Assembly: GCA_900765705.1 (NCBI GenBank)
Contig: CAAFSR010000256.1
Location: 1 to 14,866, forward strand
Length of the DNA stretch: 14,866 nt
Direction of reading: 5' to 3'
Origin: an uncultured Faecalibacterium sp.
Lineage (GTDB): Bacteria > Bacillota > Clostridia > Oscillospirales > Ruminococcaceae
The position numbers and the translations under genes are program-made. The first letter of the stretch is position 1; each line of letters opens with the position of its first letter. Positions 6,708 to 14,110 of this stretch are shown here, piece after piece. The notes under the pieces are model-generated. The model worked only from the letters and a program-made list of their open reading frames with translations, ran no database searches and was not told where the DNA came from.

Positions 6708-8024
6708 ATGTTGAACAAGCTGAAACGTGCGGCGCTTGGCGCGCATACGCCGCATGACAAAGCAACTGCTGCAAGCAAACCTGTCCCGATGCCTCTGCCC
6801 GCGCAGGTACGCATCCTTATGAGCCAGCACATTGGCGCACCCGCCAAGGCTCTGGTCAAAAAAGGCGATGAAGTGTTCGTCGGCACCAAGATCGGTGAGG
6901 CGGGCGGCTTTGTCTCCGCAAACATCCACTCCAGCGTTTCCGGTACGGTGGCTGCAGTGGAACCTTTCCGTCTGTCCAATGGCCGTATGTGCGATTCTGT
7001 CGTCATCAAAACCGATGGCAAGCAGACCGTAGATCCGGCCGTCAAGGCACCGGAAGTTACTGATAAGGCCAGCTTCCTTGCCGCCGTGCGCGAGTGCGGT
7101 CTGGTAGGTCTGGGCGGCGCAGGCTTCCCCACCGATGTGAAGCTGCAGCCCAAGCAGCCGGTGGATACATTGCTGATCAACGCCTCTGAGTGCGAGGTGT
7201 GGCTGACCAGCGACACGCAGGAGATGCTGGAGTGCAGCGATGATATCATCCGCGGCATCAAGGCTGTGCTGCAGTATACCGGCATCCCGAAGTGCATCAT
7301 CGGCATTGAGAACAACAAGCCCGAGTGCATCGACCTGCTGTGCAAAAAGACCAAGGACGACAGCACCATCGAAGTCAAACCCCTGCCCAGTGTCTATGGC
7401 ACCGGCGCAGAGCTGATCCTGATCGAGAAGTGCCTCGGCCGCGAGGTGCCCCACGGCGGTCTGCCCGCCGATGCAGGCGCTATCGTGATGAACGTGACCA
7501 GCGTTTCCACGCTGGGCAAGTATCTGGCTACCGGTATGCCGGTGGTCCAGCGCACCATCACCGTGGACGGCGATGCCTGTGCTGCCCCGCAGAACGTTGT
7601 TGTGCCCGTGGGTACTGCCTATCAGGACATTCTGGACTACGTGGGCGTCAAGGGCGAGCTGGGCAAGGTGGTTGCCGGCGGTGCCATGATGGGCCCCGCT
7701 GTGGAGAACCTTGCGTACCCCACCACCAAGACCACTTCCGGTCTGATCCTGCTGAGCAAGGCAGCTGCACAGCCCGCACAGGTCAACCCCTGCATCCGCT
7801 GTGGCCGCTGCGTGGAGTACTGCCCCATGGGTCTGGAGCCCGTGGAAGTCAATCAGGCCTACGCCGCCCGCGATGTGCAGGAGCTGGGCAAGCTGCACGC
7901 TGACTACTGCTTCAACTGCGGCAGCTGCTCCTTCGTCTGCCCGGCAAAGCGCCCGGTCACCCAGATGATGAGTCTGGCCAAGGCCTTCTATCTTGGCGAA
8001 ATCAAAAAAGGAGGCAATAAGTAA
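6708..8024 (+). CDS. rnfC: Rnf complex subunit RnfC (NADH-binding, FMN and 2x[4Fe-4S])
   Basis: This peripheral cytoplasmic subunit of the ferredoxin:NAD+ oxidoreductase carries the NAD(H) site. In the 438-residue form, SQHIGAPAKALVKKGD at 39-54 is the usual N-terminal region. The glycine-rich nucleotide/FMN loop GLGGAGFPT is at 134-142, and the NASECE motif at 158-163. Two ferredoxin-type cluster motifs are C362/C365/C368/C372 and C401/C404/C407/C411, each ending CP. The usual ECEPY sequence reads ECEVW here. The ATG at 6708 is chosen because MLNKLKRAALGAHTPHD aligns with the normal start of clostridial RnfC and GGGGGA at 6692-6697 can serve as a modest RBS. In-frame starts at 6690 (ATG) and 6651 (GTG) are possible but would overlap the leader hairpin or lack an RBS. 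It is first in the operon; the stop overlaps the rnfD start (TAATG). Confidence 0.95.
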   Translation: MLNKLKRAALGAHTPHDKATAASKPVPMPLPAQVRILMSQHIGAPAKALVKKGDEVFVGTKIGEAGGFVSANIHSSVSGTVAAVEPFRLSNGRMCDSVVIKTDGKQTVDPAVKAPEVTDKASFLAAVRECGLVGLGGAGFPTDVKLQPKQPVDTLLINASECEVWLTSDTQEMLECSDDIIRGIKAVLQYTGIPKCIIGIENNKPECIDLLCKKTKDDSTIEVKPLPSVYGTGAELILIEKCLGREVPHGGLPADAGAIVMNVTSVSTLGKYLATGMPVVQRTITVDGDACAAPQNVVVPVGTAYQDILDYVGVKGELGKVVAGGAMMGPAVENLAYPTTKTTSGLILLSKAAAQPAQVNPCIRCGRCVEYCPMGLEPVEVNQAYAARDVQELGKLHADYCFNCGSCSFVCPAKRPVTQMMSLAKAFYLGEIKKGGNK

Positions 8025-8983
8025 TGGATACGAAGCTTATTGTTTCGGCTTCCCCGCACGTCCGCAGTGACGAGACCACCCAGAGCCTGATGGCTAACGT
8101 GATCGTTGCACTGTGCCCCTGCGTGGTTGCCTCTGCGATCATTTTCGGCGTGCGCGCCCTGCTGGTGACGGCCGTTTCCGTGGTGGCCTGTGTGGCCTTT
8201 GAGTGGCTGTACTGCAAGCTGCTGAAGCGTGCAAACCCCATCAGCGACCTGTCCGCCGTGGTCACCGGCATCATTCTGGCCATGAACGTGCCCGTGGGCA
8301 TGCCCATCGGTCAGCTGATCATCGGCGATCTGGTGGCTATCATCGTTGTCAAGCAGCTGTTCGGCGGCATTGGCATGAACTTTGCAAACCCCGCTCTGGT
8401 GGGCCGTATCGTGCTGTTCATCAGCTTTGCAGGCTCCATGAATAAGTGGGTGTTCCCGGATGCAGCGGTGGATCAGCTGTCCAAGGCTACCCCGCTGGCT
8501 GTGGCAGATCCCTCCAAGCTGAGCCTGCTGGATCTGTTCATGGGCATCCACGGTGGTGTGCTGGGCGAGACCTGCGCACTGGCGATCCTGCTGGGTCTTA
8601 TCTATCTGGTGGCTACCAAGACCATCAGCATTGCCATCCCGGCCTCTTACGTTGGCAGCGTGTTCGTGTTCTACCTGATCGCTACCAAGGATCTGCACAC
8701 CGCACTGGTGGCTGTGCTGAGCGGCGGCCTGCTGTTCGGCGCAGTGTTCATGGCTACCGACTATGTTACCAGCCCCTTTACCCTGAAGGGCAAGCTGGTG
8801 TACGGCGTGGCACTGGGCATCGTTACCTTTGCCATCCGCTACTGGGGCAGCTACACCGAGGGCGTGTCCTTCGCACTGCTGTTCATGAACCTGTGGGTCC
8901 CGTACATCAATGATCTGACCCGTCAGACCCCGTATGGCTATGTGAAGCCTGCAAAGAAAGCGAAGGAGGGTGCTGGCAAATGA
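8024..8983 (+). CDS. rnfD: Rnf complex subunit RnfD (membrane, covalent FMN)
   Basis: A 319-residue integral membrane subunit homologous to NqrB, part of the ion-translocating core. The covalent flavin site reads LSKATPLA, with Thr156 in the position that receives FMN by phosphoester bond; the common form is SGATPL. Typical family stretches include SASPHVRS near the N-terminus (8-15), NPISDLSAVVTGIILAMN (71-88), the NFANPALVGR segment (119-128) and ATDYVTSP (244-251). Many hydrophobic segments fit a multi-span protein. The AGGAGG at 8009-8014 sits 9 nt before the ATG; the start overlaps the rnfC stop by one base and the stop overlaps rnfG by four (ATGA). Confidence 0.96.
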   Translation: MDTKLIVSASPHVRSDETTQSLMANVIVALCPCVVASAIIFGVRALLVTAVSVVACVAFEWLYCKLLKRANPISDLSAVVTGIILAMNVPVGMPIGQLIIGDLVAIIVVKQLFGGIGMNFANPALVGRIVLFISFAGSMNKWVFPDAAVDQLSKATPLAVADPSKLSLLDLFMGIHGGVLGETCALAILLGLIYLVATKTISIAIPASYVGSVFVFYLIATKDLHTALVAVLSGGLLFGAVFMATDYVTSPFTLKGKLVYGVALGIVTFAIRYWGSYTEGVSFALLFMNLWVPYINDLTRQTPYGYVKPAKKAKEGAGK

Positions 8984-9534
8984 GTAAGACTGCAAATTCC
9001 AGCTGGGAAACCACCGGTAAGCCCATCGTTGTGCTGACCGTCATCTCTCTGATCGTCAGCCTGCTGCTGGCTCTGGTGAACGGCATGACCGCTCCCGTTA
9101 TCGAGGAGAACACCCGCCGCACCACGCTGGCCGCTTATGTCAGCGTGATGCCCACCGTTTCGGACGCAGCTACGCTGGAGGAAGTTACCGATTACACCAC
9201 CGCCAACGTGACCGGCGTGGTAAAGGCTCCGGACGGCGGCATTGCCATCAAGGCCGAGGAAAAGGGCTTTGACGGCGGCATCCTGACCGTGATCATGGGC
9301 TTCGACGCCAACGGTGCCGAGACCGGCATCTGGGTGGACGCTTCTACCCAGACCAAGGGCATCGGCTCCAATGTGTCTACCGACGACTATCTGGCACAGT
9401 TCAACGGCATGGACGGCACCAAGAACATTGTGATGAATCAGGATTTCGATGCGTACAGTGGCGCAACCATTTCGTCCACCGCTCTGTTTGCTGCCATCAA
9501 TGATTGTATCAACTGCTTCAACGAGCTGGCATAA
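8980..9534 (+). CDS. rnfG: Rnf complex subunit RnfG (covalent FMN)
   Basis: A 184-residue subunit with one N-terminal membrane helix (about 15-35) and an extracytoplasmic FMN-binding domain. The flavinylation motif DAYSGAT is at 157-163, with Thr163 as the residue that ApbE-type flavin transferase would modify. TQTKGIG at 123-129 belongs to the same domain. Size is close to the family norm. It is coupled to rnfD by a 4-nt overlap. No apbE gene is in the window, so the transferase must be encoded elsewhere. Confidence 0.95.
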   Translation: MSKTANSSWETTGKPIVVLTVISLIVSLLLALVNGMTAPVIEENTRRTTLAAYVSVMPTVSDAATLEEVTDYTTANVTGVVKAPDGGIAIKAEEKGFDGGILTVIMGFDANGAETGIWVDASTQTKGIGSNVSTDDYLAQFNGMDGTKNIVMNQDFDAYSGATISSTALFAAINDCINCFNELA

Positions 9535-9551
9535 AAGGAGGTTGGTAAGAA

Positions 9552-10217
9552 ATGGCACAAGAAAATAAGTCCAAGGTAAGCATCCTTACCAACGGCATTA
9601 TCAAAGAAAACCCTGTTCTGCGTCTGGTGCTGGGCACCTGCTCCATTCTGGCCGTTACCACGGCAGTTTCCAACGCACTGGGCATGGGCGCCGCCTTCAC
9701 CTTCGTGCTGGTGTGCTCCAATATCATGATCTCTCTGCTGCGGAAGGTCATCCCCGGCAAGGTGCATCTGCCCTGCTACATCGTGATCATTGCAGGCTTT
9801 GTGACCATCGTGCAGATGTTCATGCAGGCCTACATGGAAAGCCTGTACAACGCACTGGGCGTGTTCCTGCCCCTGATCGTTGTCAACTGCATCATTCTGG
9901 GCCGTGCCGAGATGTTCGCCTGCAAGAACAATGTGGTGGATTCCGCACTGGACGGCGTGGGCATGGGCATCGGCTACACCCTCACCGCTACCCTGATGGC
10001 CTCCATCCGCGAGATCCTTGGCAGCGGCACATGGCTGGGCTTCCAGATCATTCCGGAAAGCGTTGCCAAGGTGTCCATCATGACGCAGGCTCCCGGCGCC
10101 TTCTTCTGCTACGGTATCCTGATGGCAGGCTGCATCTGGCTGGAGGGCAAGCTGGACGCCCGTATCGAGCGCAAGAGCTGCTGTGATCTTGACAATCTGA
10201 AGAAGGAGGCGGAATAA
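9552..10217 (+). CDS. rnfE: Rnf complex subunit RnfE (membrane core)
   Basis: A 221-residue integral membrane protein, paralogous to RnfA and homologous to NqrD. With RnfA it forms the pseudo-symmetric core that, in solved Rnf structures, holds a [2Fe-2S] cluster within the membrane. The likely ligands are Cys30 in LGTCS and Cys113 in VNCIILGRAE. The first site more often reads LGLCP, so the Pro is replaced here. NGIIKENPVL near the N-terminus (14-23) and YNALGVFLPLIVVNC (99-113) are hallmark stretches. An AGGAGG at 9536-9541 lies 10 nt before the ATG, and rnfA follows after a single base. Confidence 0.95.
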   Translation: MAQENKSKVSILTNGIIKENPVLRLVLGTCSILAVTTAVSNALGMGAAFTFVLVCSNIMISLLRKVIPGKVHLPCYIVIIAGFVTIVQMFMQAYMESLYNALGVFLPLIVVNCIILGRAEMFACKNNVVDSALDGVGMGIGYTLTATLMASIREILGSGTWLGFQIIPESVAKVSIMTQAPGAFFCYGILMAGCIWLEGKLDARIERKSCCDLDNLKKEAE

Positions 10218-10218
10218 G

Positions 10219-10851
10219 ATGCTCGTCAAACTCGCTGCGATCTTCTTCAGCATGATCCTTGTCAACAACTATGTGCTGGTGAAGTTCTACGGTATCTGCC
10301 CGTTCCTGGGCGTTTCCAAAAAGCTGGATTCCGCTGTTGGTATGTCCGGTGCTGTCATCTTTGTCATGTTCATGGCAACGGCTGTTACCTTCCCCATCCA
10401 GATCTTCATCCTTGAGCCGGCAAAGCTGGGCTACCTGCAGACCATCGTGTTCATTCTGGTCATCGCTGTGCTGGTGCAGTTCATCGAGATCTTCCTCAAG
10501 AAGTACATCGTTGCGCTGTATAACTCGCTGGGCGTTTATCTGCCCCTGATCACCACCAACTGCTGCGTGCTGGCCGTTACCATTCTGGTCGTGGGCGACT
10601 ACGGCGCAGATGTGGCTGCACACGGCTTTGGCTACGCCTACATCGAGGCTCTGATCTGCGCCATCGGCGCAGGCTGCGGCTTTATGCTGGCCATGGTCAT
10701 GTTCAGCGGCGTGCGTAAGCGCGTGGAAGCCTGCGATCCCCCGGCACCCTTCAAGGGCCTGCCCATCACCCTGATCGCGGCAGCAATCACCAGCCTGTCC
10801 TTCATGGGCTTCGGCGGCATCGTCGAAAACCTGTTCAATGTTACGCTGTAA
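10219..10851 (+). CDS. rnfA: Rnf complex subunit RnfA (membrane core)
   Basis: A 210-residue membrane protein homologous to NqrE, the partner of RnfE. The N-terminal VNNYVLVKFYGICPFLGVSK stretch is diagnostic and contains Cys27. The second half-site is YLPLITTNCCVLAV, with Cys115 as the likely cluster ligand and an adjacent Cys116. The hydrophobic profile fits six spans. AGGAGG at 10203-10208 inside the end of rnfE serves as the RBS. The last positions FNVTL and the length are usual for the family. Confidence 0.96.
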   Translation: MLVKLAAIFFSMILVNNYVLVKFYGICPFLGVSKKLDSAVGMSGAVIFVMFMATAVTFPIQIFILEPAKLGYLQTIVFILVIAVLVQFIEIFLKKYIVALYNSLGVYLPLITTNCCVLAVTILVVGDYGADVAAHGFGYAYIEALICAIGAGCGFMLAMVMFSGVRKRVEACDPPAPFKGLPITLIAAAITSLSFMGFGGIVENLFNVTL

Positions 10852-10866
10852 GGGAGGAACAGGACT

Positions 10867-11766
10867 ATGAATATTGTATCTGCTGTTATCCTGTGCACCA
10901 TCGTGGGCGCTGTGGGTGCCATCATTCTGGTGGCCGCCGCAAAGTTCATGGCGGTGGAGGAAGACCCCCGCATTGAGGAAGTTGCCGCCTGTCTGGCCGG
11001 TGCAAACTGCGGCGGCTGCGGCTACGCCGGCTGTGCCGACTACGCCAAGGCCGTTGTTCTGGACGGCGTGCCCTGCGACAAGTGTGCACCCGGCGGCCCC
11101 AAGGCTGCTGCTGCCATTGCCAAGATCATGGGCGGCGAGGCAAGCGCCGTAGAGAAAAAGGCTGTTGTGCAGTGTCAGGGCAGCTCCGAGCACTGCAAGC
11201 CCGCCTACGACTACAAGGGCATCCAGACCTGCGCTGCTGCTGCAGCCCTGTATGGCGGCCCCAAGAGCTGCTCCTTCGCCTGCATCGGTCTGGGCGACTG
11301 CACCAAGGTGTGTAAGTTCGACGCCATCCACATCGTGGACGGTGTGGCCAAGGTGGACAAGGACAAGTGCACCGGCTGTGGTGCCTGTGCCAACATCTGC
11401 CCCAAGCAGGTGATCATGATCGACGCTGCCGGCCCCCGCAAGCCGGTGGTCATGTGCTCCAACAAGGACAAGGGTGCTGTGGCAAACAAGCTGTGCACCA
11501 CCTCCTGCATTGCCTGCGGCATGTGCGAGCGCACCTGTAAGTTTGACGCTATCCACGTTGTGGACGGCGTGGCACGCATCGATTACGACAAGTGCAAGGG
11601 CTGCGGTATGTGCGCCCAGAAGTGCCCCAAGCACATCATCTTGTTCCCGCTGAAGGACGACCCCAATCCCCCGAAGCCCGTGGTGAAGCCCGCCGCTCCC
11701 GCTGCTGCTCCCGCAGCAAAACCGGAGGCCAAGGCTGAGGCAAAGCCCGAGACCAAGGCAGAGTAA
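10867..11766 (+). CDS. rnfB: Rnf complex subunit RnfB (ferredoxin-accepting iron-sulfur protein)
   Basis: A 299-residue subunit that receives electrons from reduced ferredoxin. It has one N-terminal membrane helix (about 5-26), then the Rnf-type [4Fe-4S] domain (ANCGGCGYAGC, C48, C51, C56, with C73 as likely fourth ligand). Two bacterial-ferredoxin modules follow at about 135-185 and 210-260. These are an internal duplication: CKFDAIHIVDGVAKVD (149-164) and CKFDAIHVVDGVARID (224-239) are nearly the same, each followed by a C-x2-C-x2-C-x3-CP cluster (C168-C178 and C243-C253). This four-cluster ferredoxin arrangement is usual in clostridial RnfB. The last 35 residues form a Pro/Ala/Lys/Glu-rich low-complexity tail. 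RBS GGGAGG is at 10852-10857. It is the last gene of the operon. Confidence 0.96.
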   Translation: MNIVSAVILCTIVGAVGAIILVAAAKFMAVEEDPRIEEVAACLAGANCGGCGYAGCADYAKAVVLDGVPCDKCAPGGPKAAAAIAKIMGGEASAVEKKAVVQCQGSSEHCKPAYDYKGIQTCAAAAALYGGPKSCSFACIGLGDCTKVCKFDAIHIVDGVAKVDKDKCTGCGACANICPKQVIMIDAAGPRKPVVMCSNKDKGAVANKLCTTSCIACGMCERTCKFDAIHVVDGVARIDYDKCKGCGMCAQKCPKHIILFPLKDDPNPPKPVVKPAAPAAAPAAKPEAKAEAKPETKAE

Positions 11767-11776
11767 ACTGTAAACC

Positions 11777-11811
11777 AAAGCCCGCCGTGCGCAATGCCCG
11801 GCGGGCTTTTT
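11777..11811 (+). terminator. Intrinsic terminator of the rnf operon
   Basis: GCCCGCCG (11780-11787) pairs with CGGCGGGC (11799-11806), flanked by AAA on the left and TTTTT on the right. It begins 10 bp after the rnfB stop. Confidence 0.92.
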
Positions 11812-11835
11812 GCGACTTTTTGCAAGAAAATCCGG

Positions 11836-11863
11836 TTGCAAAGCCGCGAAAGTATGGTTAAAT
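11836..11863 (+). promoter_or_regulatory. Promoter of the MFS transporter gene
   Basis: TTGCAA (11836-11841), a 16-bp spacer and TTAAAT (11858-11863), with TG at 11855-11856 (extended -10). It lies between the rnf terminator and the ATG at 11898, predicting a leader of about 28 nt. Confidence 0.55.
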
Positions 11864-11897
11864 AGAAAAAGGATATTTCTGCAAAGAGAGGAACACC

Positions 11898-13037
11898 ATG
11901 GAACAACAGAATACGCGCCTGCGCAACGCGGGCTTTGCAACCTTTTTCTTCAGCGGTATCTGCGCCATCAGCGCGGGTGTTGTGGTCAGTCTGCTGCAGG
12001 AGCGCTACGGCTTCGCTTACGGTATGACCGGTACGCTGCTCTCCCTGATGAGCGTGGGCAACCTGCTGGCCGGCCTGCTTATCGGGATGCTGCCCAGCGT
12101 GCTGGGTATGAAGCGCAGTGTGCTGCTGCTGACCATCGGCTACGCGGTGGGCTATGCCATTATGGGGCTGACCGGCGCGGTGGCACTGCTGGCAGTGGCC
12201 TTTTTTGTGCTGGGCATCGCCAAGGGCAGCGTCATCAATACCTGTACCATTCTGGTCAGCGATAACTCCGCCGACCGCACCCGGGGCATGAACCTGATGC
12301 ACAGCTGCTACGCCTGCGGCGCGCTGCTGTGCCCCTTTCTGATCGCGGCAGCGGCCCGGGTAAGTACCGAGCTGGCGGTCTTTCTGCTGGCGGCCATGGG
12401 CCTTTTGCTCTGGCTGGTGTACGTCTTTACCCCGCTGCGCGGCGGCAAAAACAAAAACAGCGCGGAGAAGGAAGCCATCGACTGGAGCTTTCTGCGCTCT
12501 GCCCGCTTCTGGCTGCTGACCGGCTTGCTCTTCTTCCAGAATGCCGCCGAGCAGAGCGTCAACGGCTGGATGGTGACCTACTTCAAGGGCAGCGGCATCA
12601 TTGCCGGTACGCTGGCGGCCTACACCGTCACCGTGATGTGGGGTGCAACGCTGGTGGGGCGGCTGCTCATTGCCTTTGTGTTCCCCTTTAAAAAGCCCCG
12701 CAAGGCCATGGTGGGCATGAGCGTGCTGTGCACCGTGTTCTATGTGCTGCTGGTCATGGCGCACACGCAGGGTGCAGCCATCGTGCTGCTGTTTGCCTTT
12801 GCCATCTCCATGTCCGGCCTGAACCCCACCGCCGTGGCAAGTGCCGGCCGCATGACCAGCGTGACCAGCATGGGCATCATGCTGCCGGTGGCCTCCAGCG
12901 GTGCCATCCTGATGCCGTGGGTCATCGGCATGGTGGCCGAGCGCGCCGGCCTCGCCGCCGGTATGGCCTCCAACATTGTGCCCTGCGTGGGTCTGGTGGT
13001 CTTTACCCTGCTGGTGGCAAAGCTGCCGGAGGAATAA
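11898..13037 (+). CDS. Major facilitator superfamily transporter
   Basis: A 379-residue polytopic membrane protein with about 12 hydrophobic spans in two halves, split by a hydrophilic loop at about 181-198 (GGKNKNSAEKEAID). The N-half shows the MFS pattern GNLLAGLLIGMLPSVLGMKR (54-73), a position equivalent to the inter-helix 2-3 motif. NLMHSCYACGALLCP at 132-146 resembles the FucP/FHS-like group of sugar transporters. GRLLIAF at 254-260 is the matching element of the C-half. The substrate cannot be told from the sequence. RBS AGAGAGG at 11884-11890 sits 7 nt before the ATG. It is transcribed alone and is followed, 3 bp after its stop, by the ATGATG-hairpin array. Confidence 0.88.
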   Translation: MEQQNTRLRNAGFATFFFSGICAISAGVVVSLLQERYGFAYGMTGTLLSLMSVGNLLAGLLIGMLPSVLGMKRSVLLLTIGYAVGYAIMGLTGAVALLAVAFFVLGIAKGSVINTCTILVSDNSADRTRGMNLMHSCYACGALLCPFLIAAAARVSTELAVFLLAAMGLLLWLVYVFTPLRGGKNKNSAEKEAIDWSFLRSARFWLLTGLLFFQNAAEQSVNGWMVTYFKGSGIIAGTLAAYTVTVMWGATLVGRLLIAFVFPFKKPRKAMVGMSVLCTVFYVLLVMAHTQGAAIVLLFAFAISMSGLNPTAVASAGRMTSVTSMGIMLPVASSGAILMPWVIGMVAERAGLAAGMASNIVPCVGLVVFTLLVAKLPEE

Positions 13038-13040
13038 GAA

Positions 13041-13126
13041 ATGAGGTTCTGCTAGCGCAGAAATGATGTGCTGCCGCAATGATGTTTGCGCCATGCGCAA
13101 AATGATGTGCCGTCGGCGCGGCAATG
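13041..13126. repeat. Array of four short hairpins separated by an ATGATG linker
   Basis: An exact 6-nt linker ATGATG occurs at 13063-13068, 13079-13084 and 13102-13107, with imperfect end copies at 13041 (ATGAGG) and 13124 (ATG). Each interval is a perfect self-complementary hairpin of unrelated sequence: TTCTGC/GCAGAA with loop TAGC (13047-13062), TGC/GCA with loop TGCC (13069-13078), TTTGCGC/GCGCAAA with loop CAT (13085-13101), and TGCCG/CGGCA with loop TCGGCG (13108-13123). Every stem begins with T and ends with A. It occupies the 3' flank of the MFS gene. Confidence 0.8.
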
Positions 13127-13200
13127 CCGGGAGCAGGGACGATTTAAATGCCCTCCGCTGCGCTCTGGGCACCCATAGCGGAAAGATTATTTTAAATAGT

Positions 13201-13236
13201 GCAATGCCGGGCAGCCTGCAGGCTGTCCGGCATTGC
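13201..13236. repeat. 15-bp-arm hairpin of element A, left half
   Basis: The arm GCAATGCCGGGCAGC (13201-13215), loop CTGCAG and arm 13222-13236 are complementary except for one G/T position. The hairpin is followed by ATTTTCAC on the plus strand, so it could also end the MFS transcript. Confidence 0.8.
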
Positions 13237-13350
13237 ATTTTCACAGGAGAGGGCGCGGAGGGCAACGGTAGTTGCAGCGCCGCGCAGATGTTTCCGCAGG
13301 AAACCAGCGCGGCCGCTGCCGTTTACCTTTACGACCCCACCCGTGAAAAT

Positions 13351-13386
13351 GGGATAGCGGAGCGTCCGCAGACGCTCCGCTATCCC
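13351..13386. repeat. 15-bp-arm hairpin of element A, right half
   Basis: The arm GGGATAGCGGAGCGT (13351-13365) and its perfect complement (13372-13386) flank a 6-nt loop that reads CTGCGG on the minus strand. On the minus strand it is followed by ATTTTCAC, so it could end the queH transcript. Confidence 0.85.
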
Positions 13387-13455
13387 GAAATTATAAATAA
13401 TGATTCCGCTGATAATATCCAGAGCGCAGCGGAGGATATTATAAATCGTTTTGCG

Positions 13456-14076
13456 TCAGCCCTCAATGCCGCGTGCTTTGGCGCTGAATTCGCACCCGCA
13501 GTAGTCCTGCCGGTGCAGGCCGTACTGCTCCGAAAGCTGCAGGCTGCGCAGGTAGCCGTTGTGCTTTTTGAAGTCCGAGGGCAGGTGTTTTACCCCGAAC
13601 TCCGCTTCCAGCTCCTGCCCGATGACGTTGATACGTGCGGCGTCCTTGTGGGGGCTGATGGACAGGGTGGTGGTAAACCAGTCAAAGCCGTTGTCCCGGG
13701 CGTACTGCGCCGCGCGGCGCATCCGCAGCCGGTAGCAGACGGTGCAGCGGTTGCCGCGCTCCGGCTCGTTTTCCAGCCCGGCTACGGCGGCATAGAACTG
13801 CTGCGGGTCGTAGGTGTCCTCCACCACGGTCACCCCCAGCGGGTGGGCGGCGGCCACAAACTTCTGCAGCTCCTCGCCCCGGCGGTGGTACTCGGCTGCA
13901 GGCCATGTGTTGGGGTTATAGTACAGCACCGTGATCTCAAAGTACCGGCACAGCTGCTCCAGCACGGCACTGGAGCAGGGGCCGCAGCAGGCGTGGAGCA
14001 AAAGGCGCGGGCGGGTATCGCCAAGGGCCGCCAGTACGGCGTCCATCTGCTGGGCATAGTTGCGTTGTGTTGCCAT
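13456..14076 (-). CDS. queH: Epoxyqueuosine reductase QueH
   Basis: This 206-residue cytoplasmic enzyme (formerly DUF208) reduces epoxyqueuosine to queuosine in tRNA, the last step of queuosine synthesis in bacteria without QueG. The signature is complete: LLLHACCGPCSSAVLE at 25-40 (Cys30, Cys31, Cys34), YYNPNTWPAAEY at 52-63, CTVCY at 111-115, FTTTLSISPHK at 134-144, SDFKKHNGY at 167-175 and RQDYCGC at 189-195. The Cys residues bind the iron-sulfur cluster and metal in characterised QueH. The ATG at 14076 is preferred over one at 14085 because AAAGGA lies 8 nt upstream of the former but abuts the latter. It is convergent with the MFS gene and divergent from UPF0291. No other queuosine gene is in the window. 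Confidence 0.93.
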   Translation of the reverse strand: MATQRNYAQQMDAVLAALGDTRPRLLLHACCGPCSSAVLEQLCRYFEITVLYYNPNTWPAAEYHRRGEELQKFVAAAHPLGVTVVEDTYDPQQFYAAVAGLENEPERGNRCTVCYRLRMRRAAQYARDNGFDWFTTTLSISPHKDAARINVIGQELEAEFGVKHLPSDFKKHNGYLRSLQLSEQYGLHRQDYCGCEFSAKARGIEG

Positions 14077-14098
14077 TGGTATCATCCTTTGCTATAAT
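14070..14098 (+). promoter_or_regulatory. Promoter of the UPF0291 gene
   Basis: TTGCCA (14070-14075), a 17-bp spacer and a perfect TATAAT (14093-14098). The -35 overlaps the queH start codon. Predicted transcription start is near 14105. Confidence 0.75.
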
Positions 14099-14110
14099 GG
14101 TCTTGCCTAC

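Larger units (their letters stand above)
13139..13449. repeat. Palindromic repetitive element, copy A (complete, 311 bp)
   Basis: The ends are inverted: ACGATTT at 13139-13145 and AAATCGT at 13443-13449. From each end inward come a terminal hairpin with a 13-nt loop (TCCGCTGCGCTCT, identical in both halves; 13149-13171 and 13412-13442), an AGCGGAA-type box, a 15-bp-arm hairpin (13201-13236 and 13351-13386), an ATTTTCAC box, and a central core. The core is GCCGCGC (13279-13285), the hairpin GTTTCC-GCA-GGAAAC (13290-13304) and GCGCGGC (13307-13313). The two halves are therefore inverted copies of one plan, but their hairpin arms differ in sequence. No transposase is present, so it is MITE-like in form. 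It fills the gap between the convergent MFS and queH genes, ending 6 bp before the queH stop codon. Confidence 0.8.

Noticed and set aside
13041..13126. CRISPR-like array
   Set aside because: The constant unit is only 6 nt, the intervals are 10-17 nt and self-complementary, and no cas gene is near.
13139..13449. Insertion sequence
   Set aside because: There is no transposase frame, no clear target duplication, and the inner structure is a palindrome of hairpins, not a gene.
13063..14097. A 344-codon plus-strand frame across the repeat and queH
   Set aside because: Its second half is antisense to queH, a well-defined family, and its first half is repeat element A. There is no RBS.
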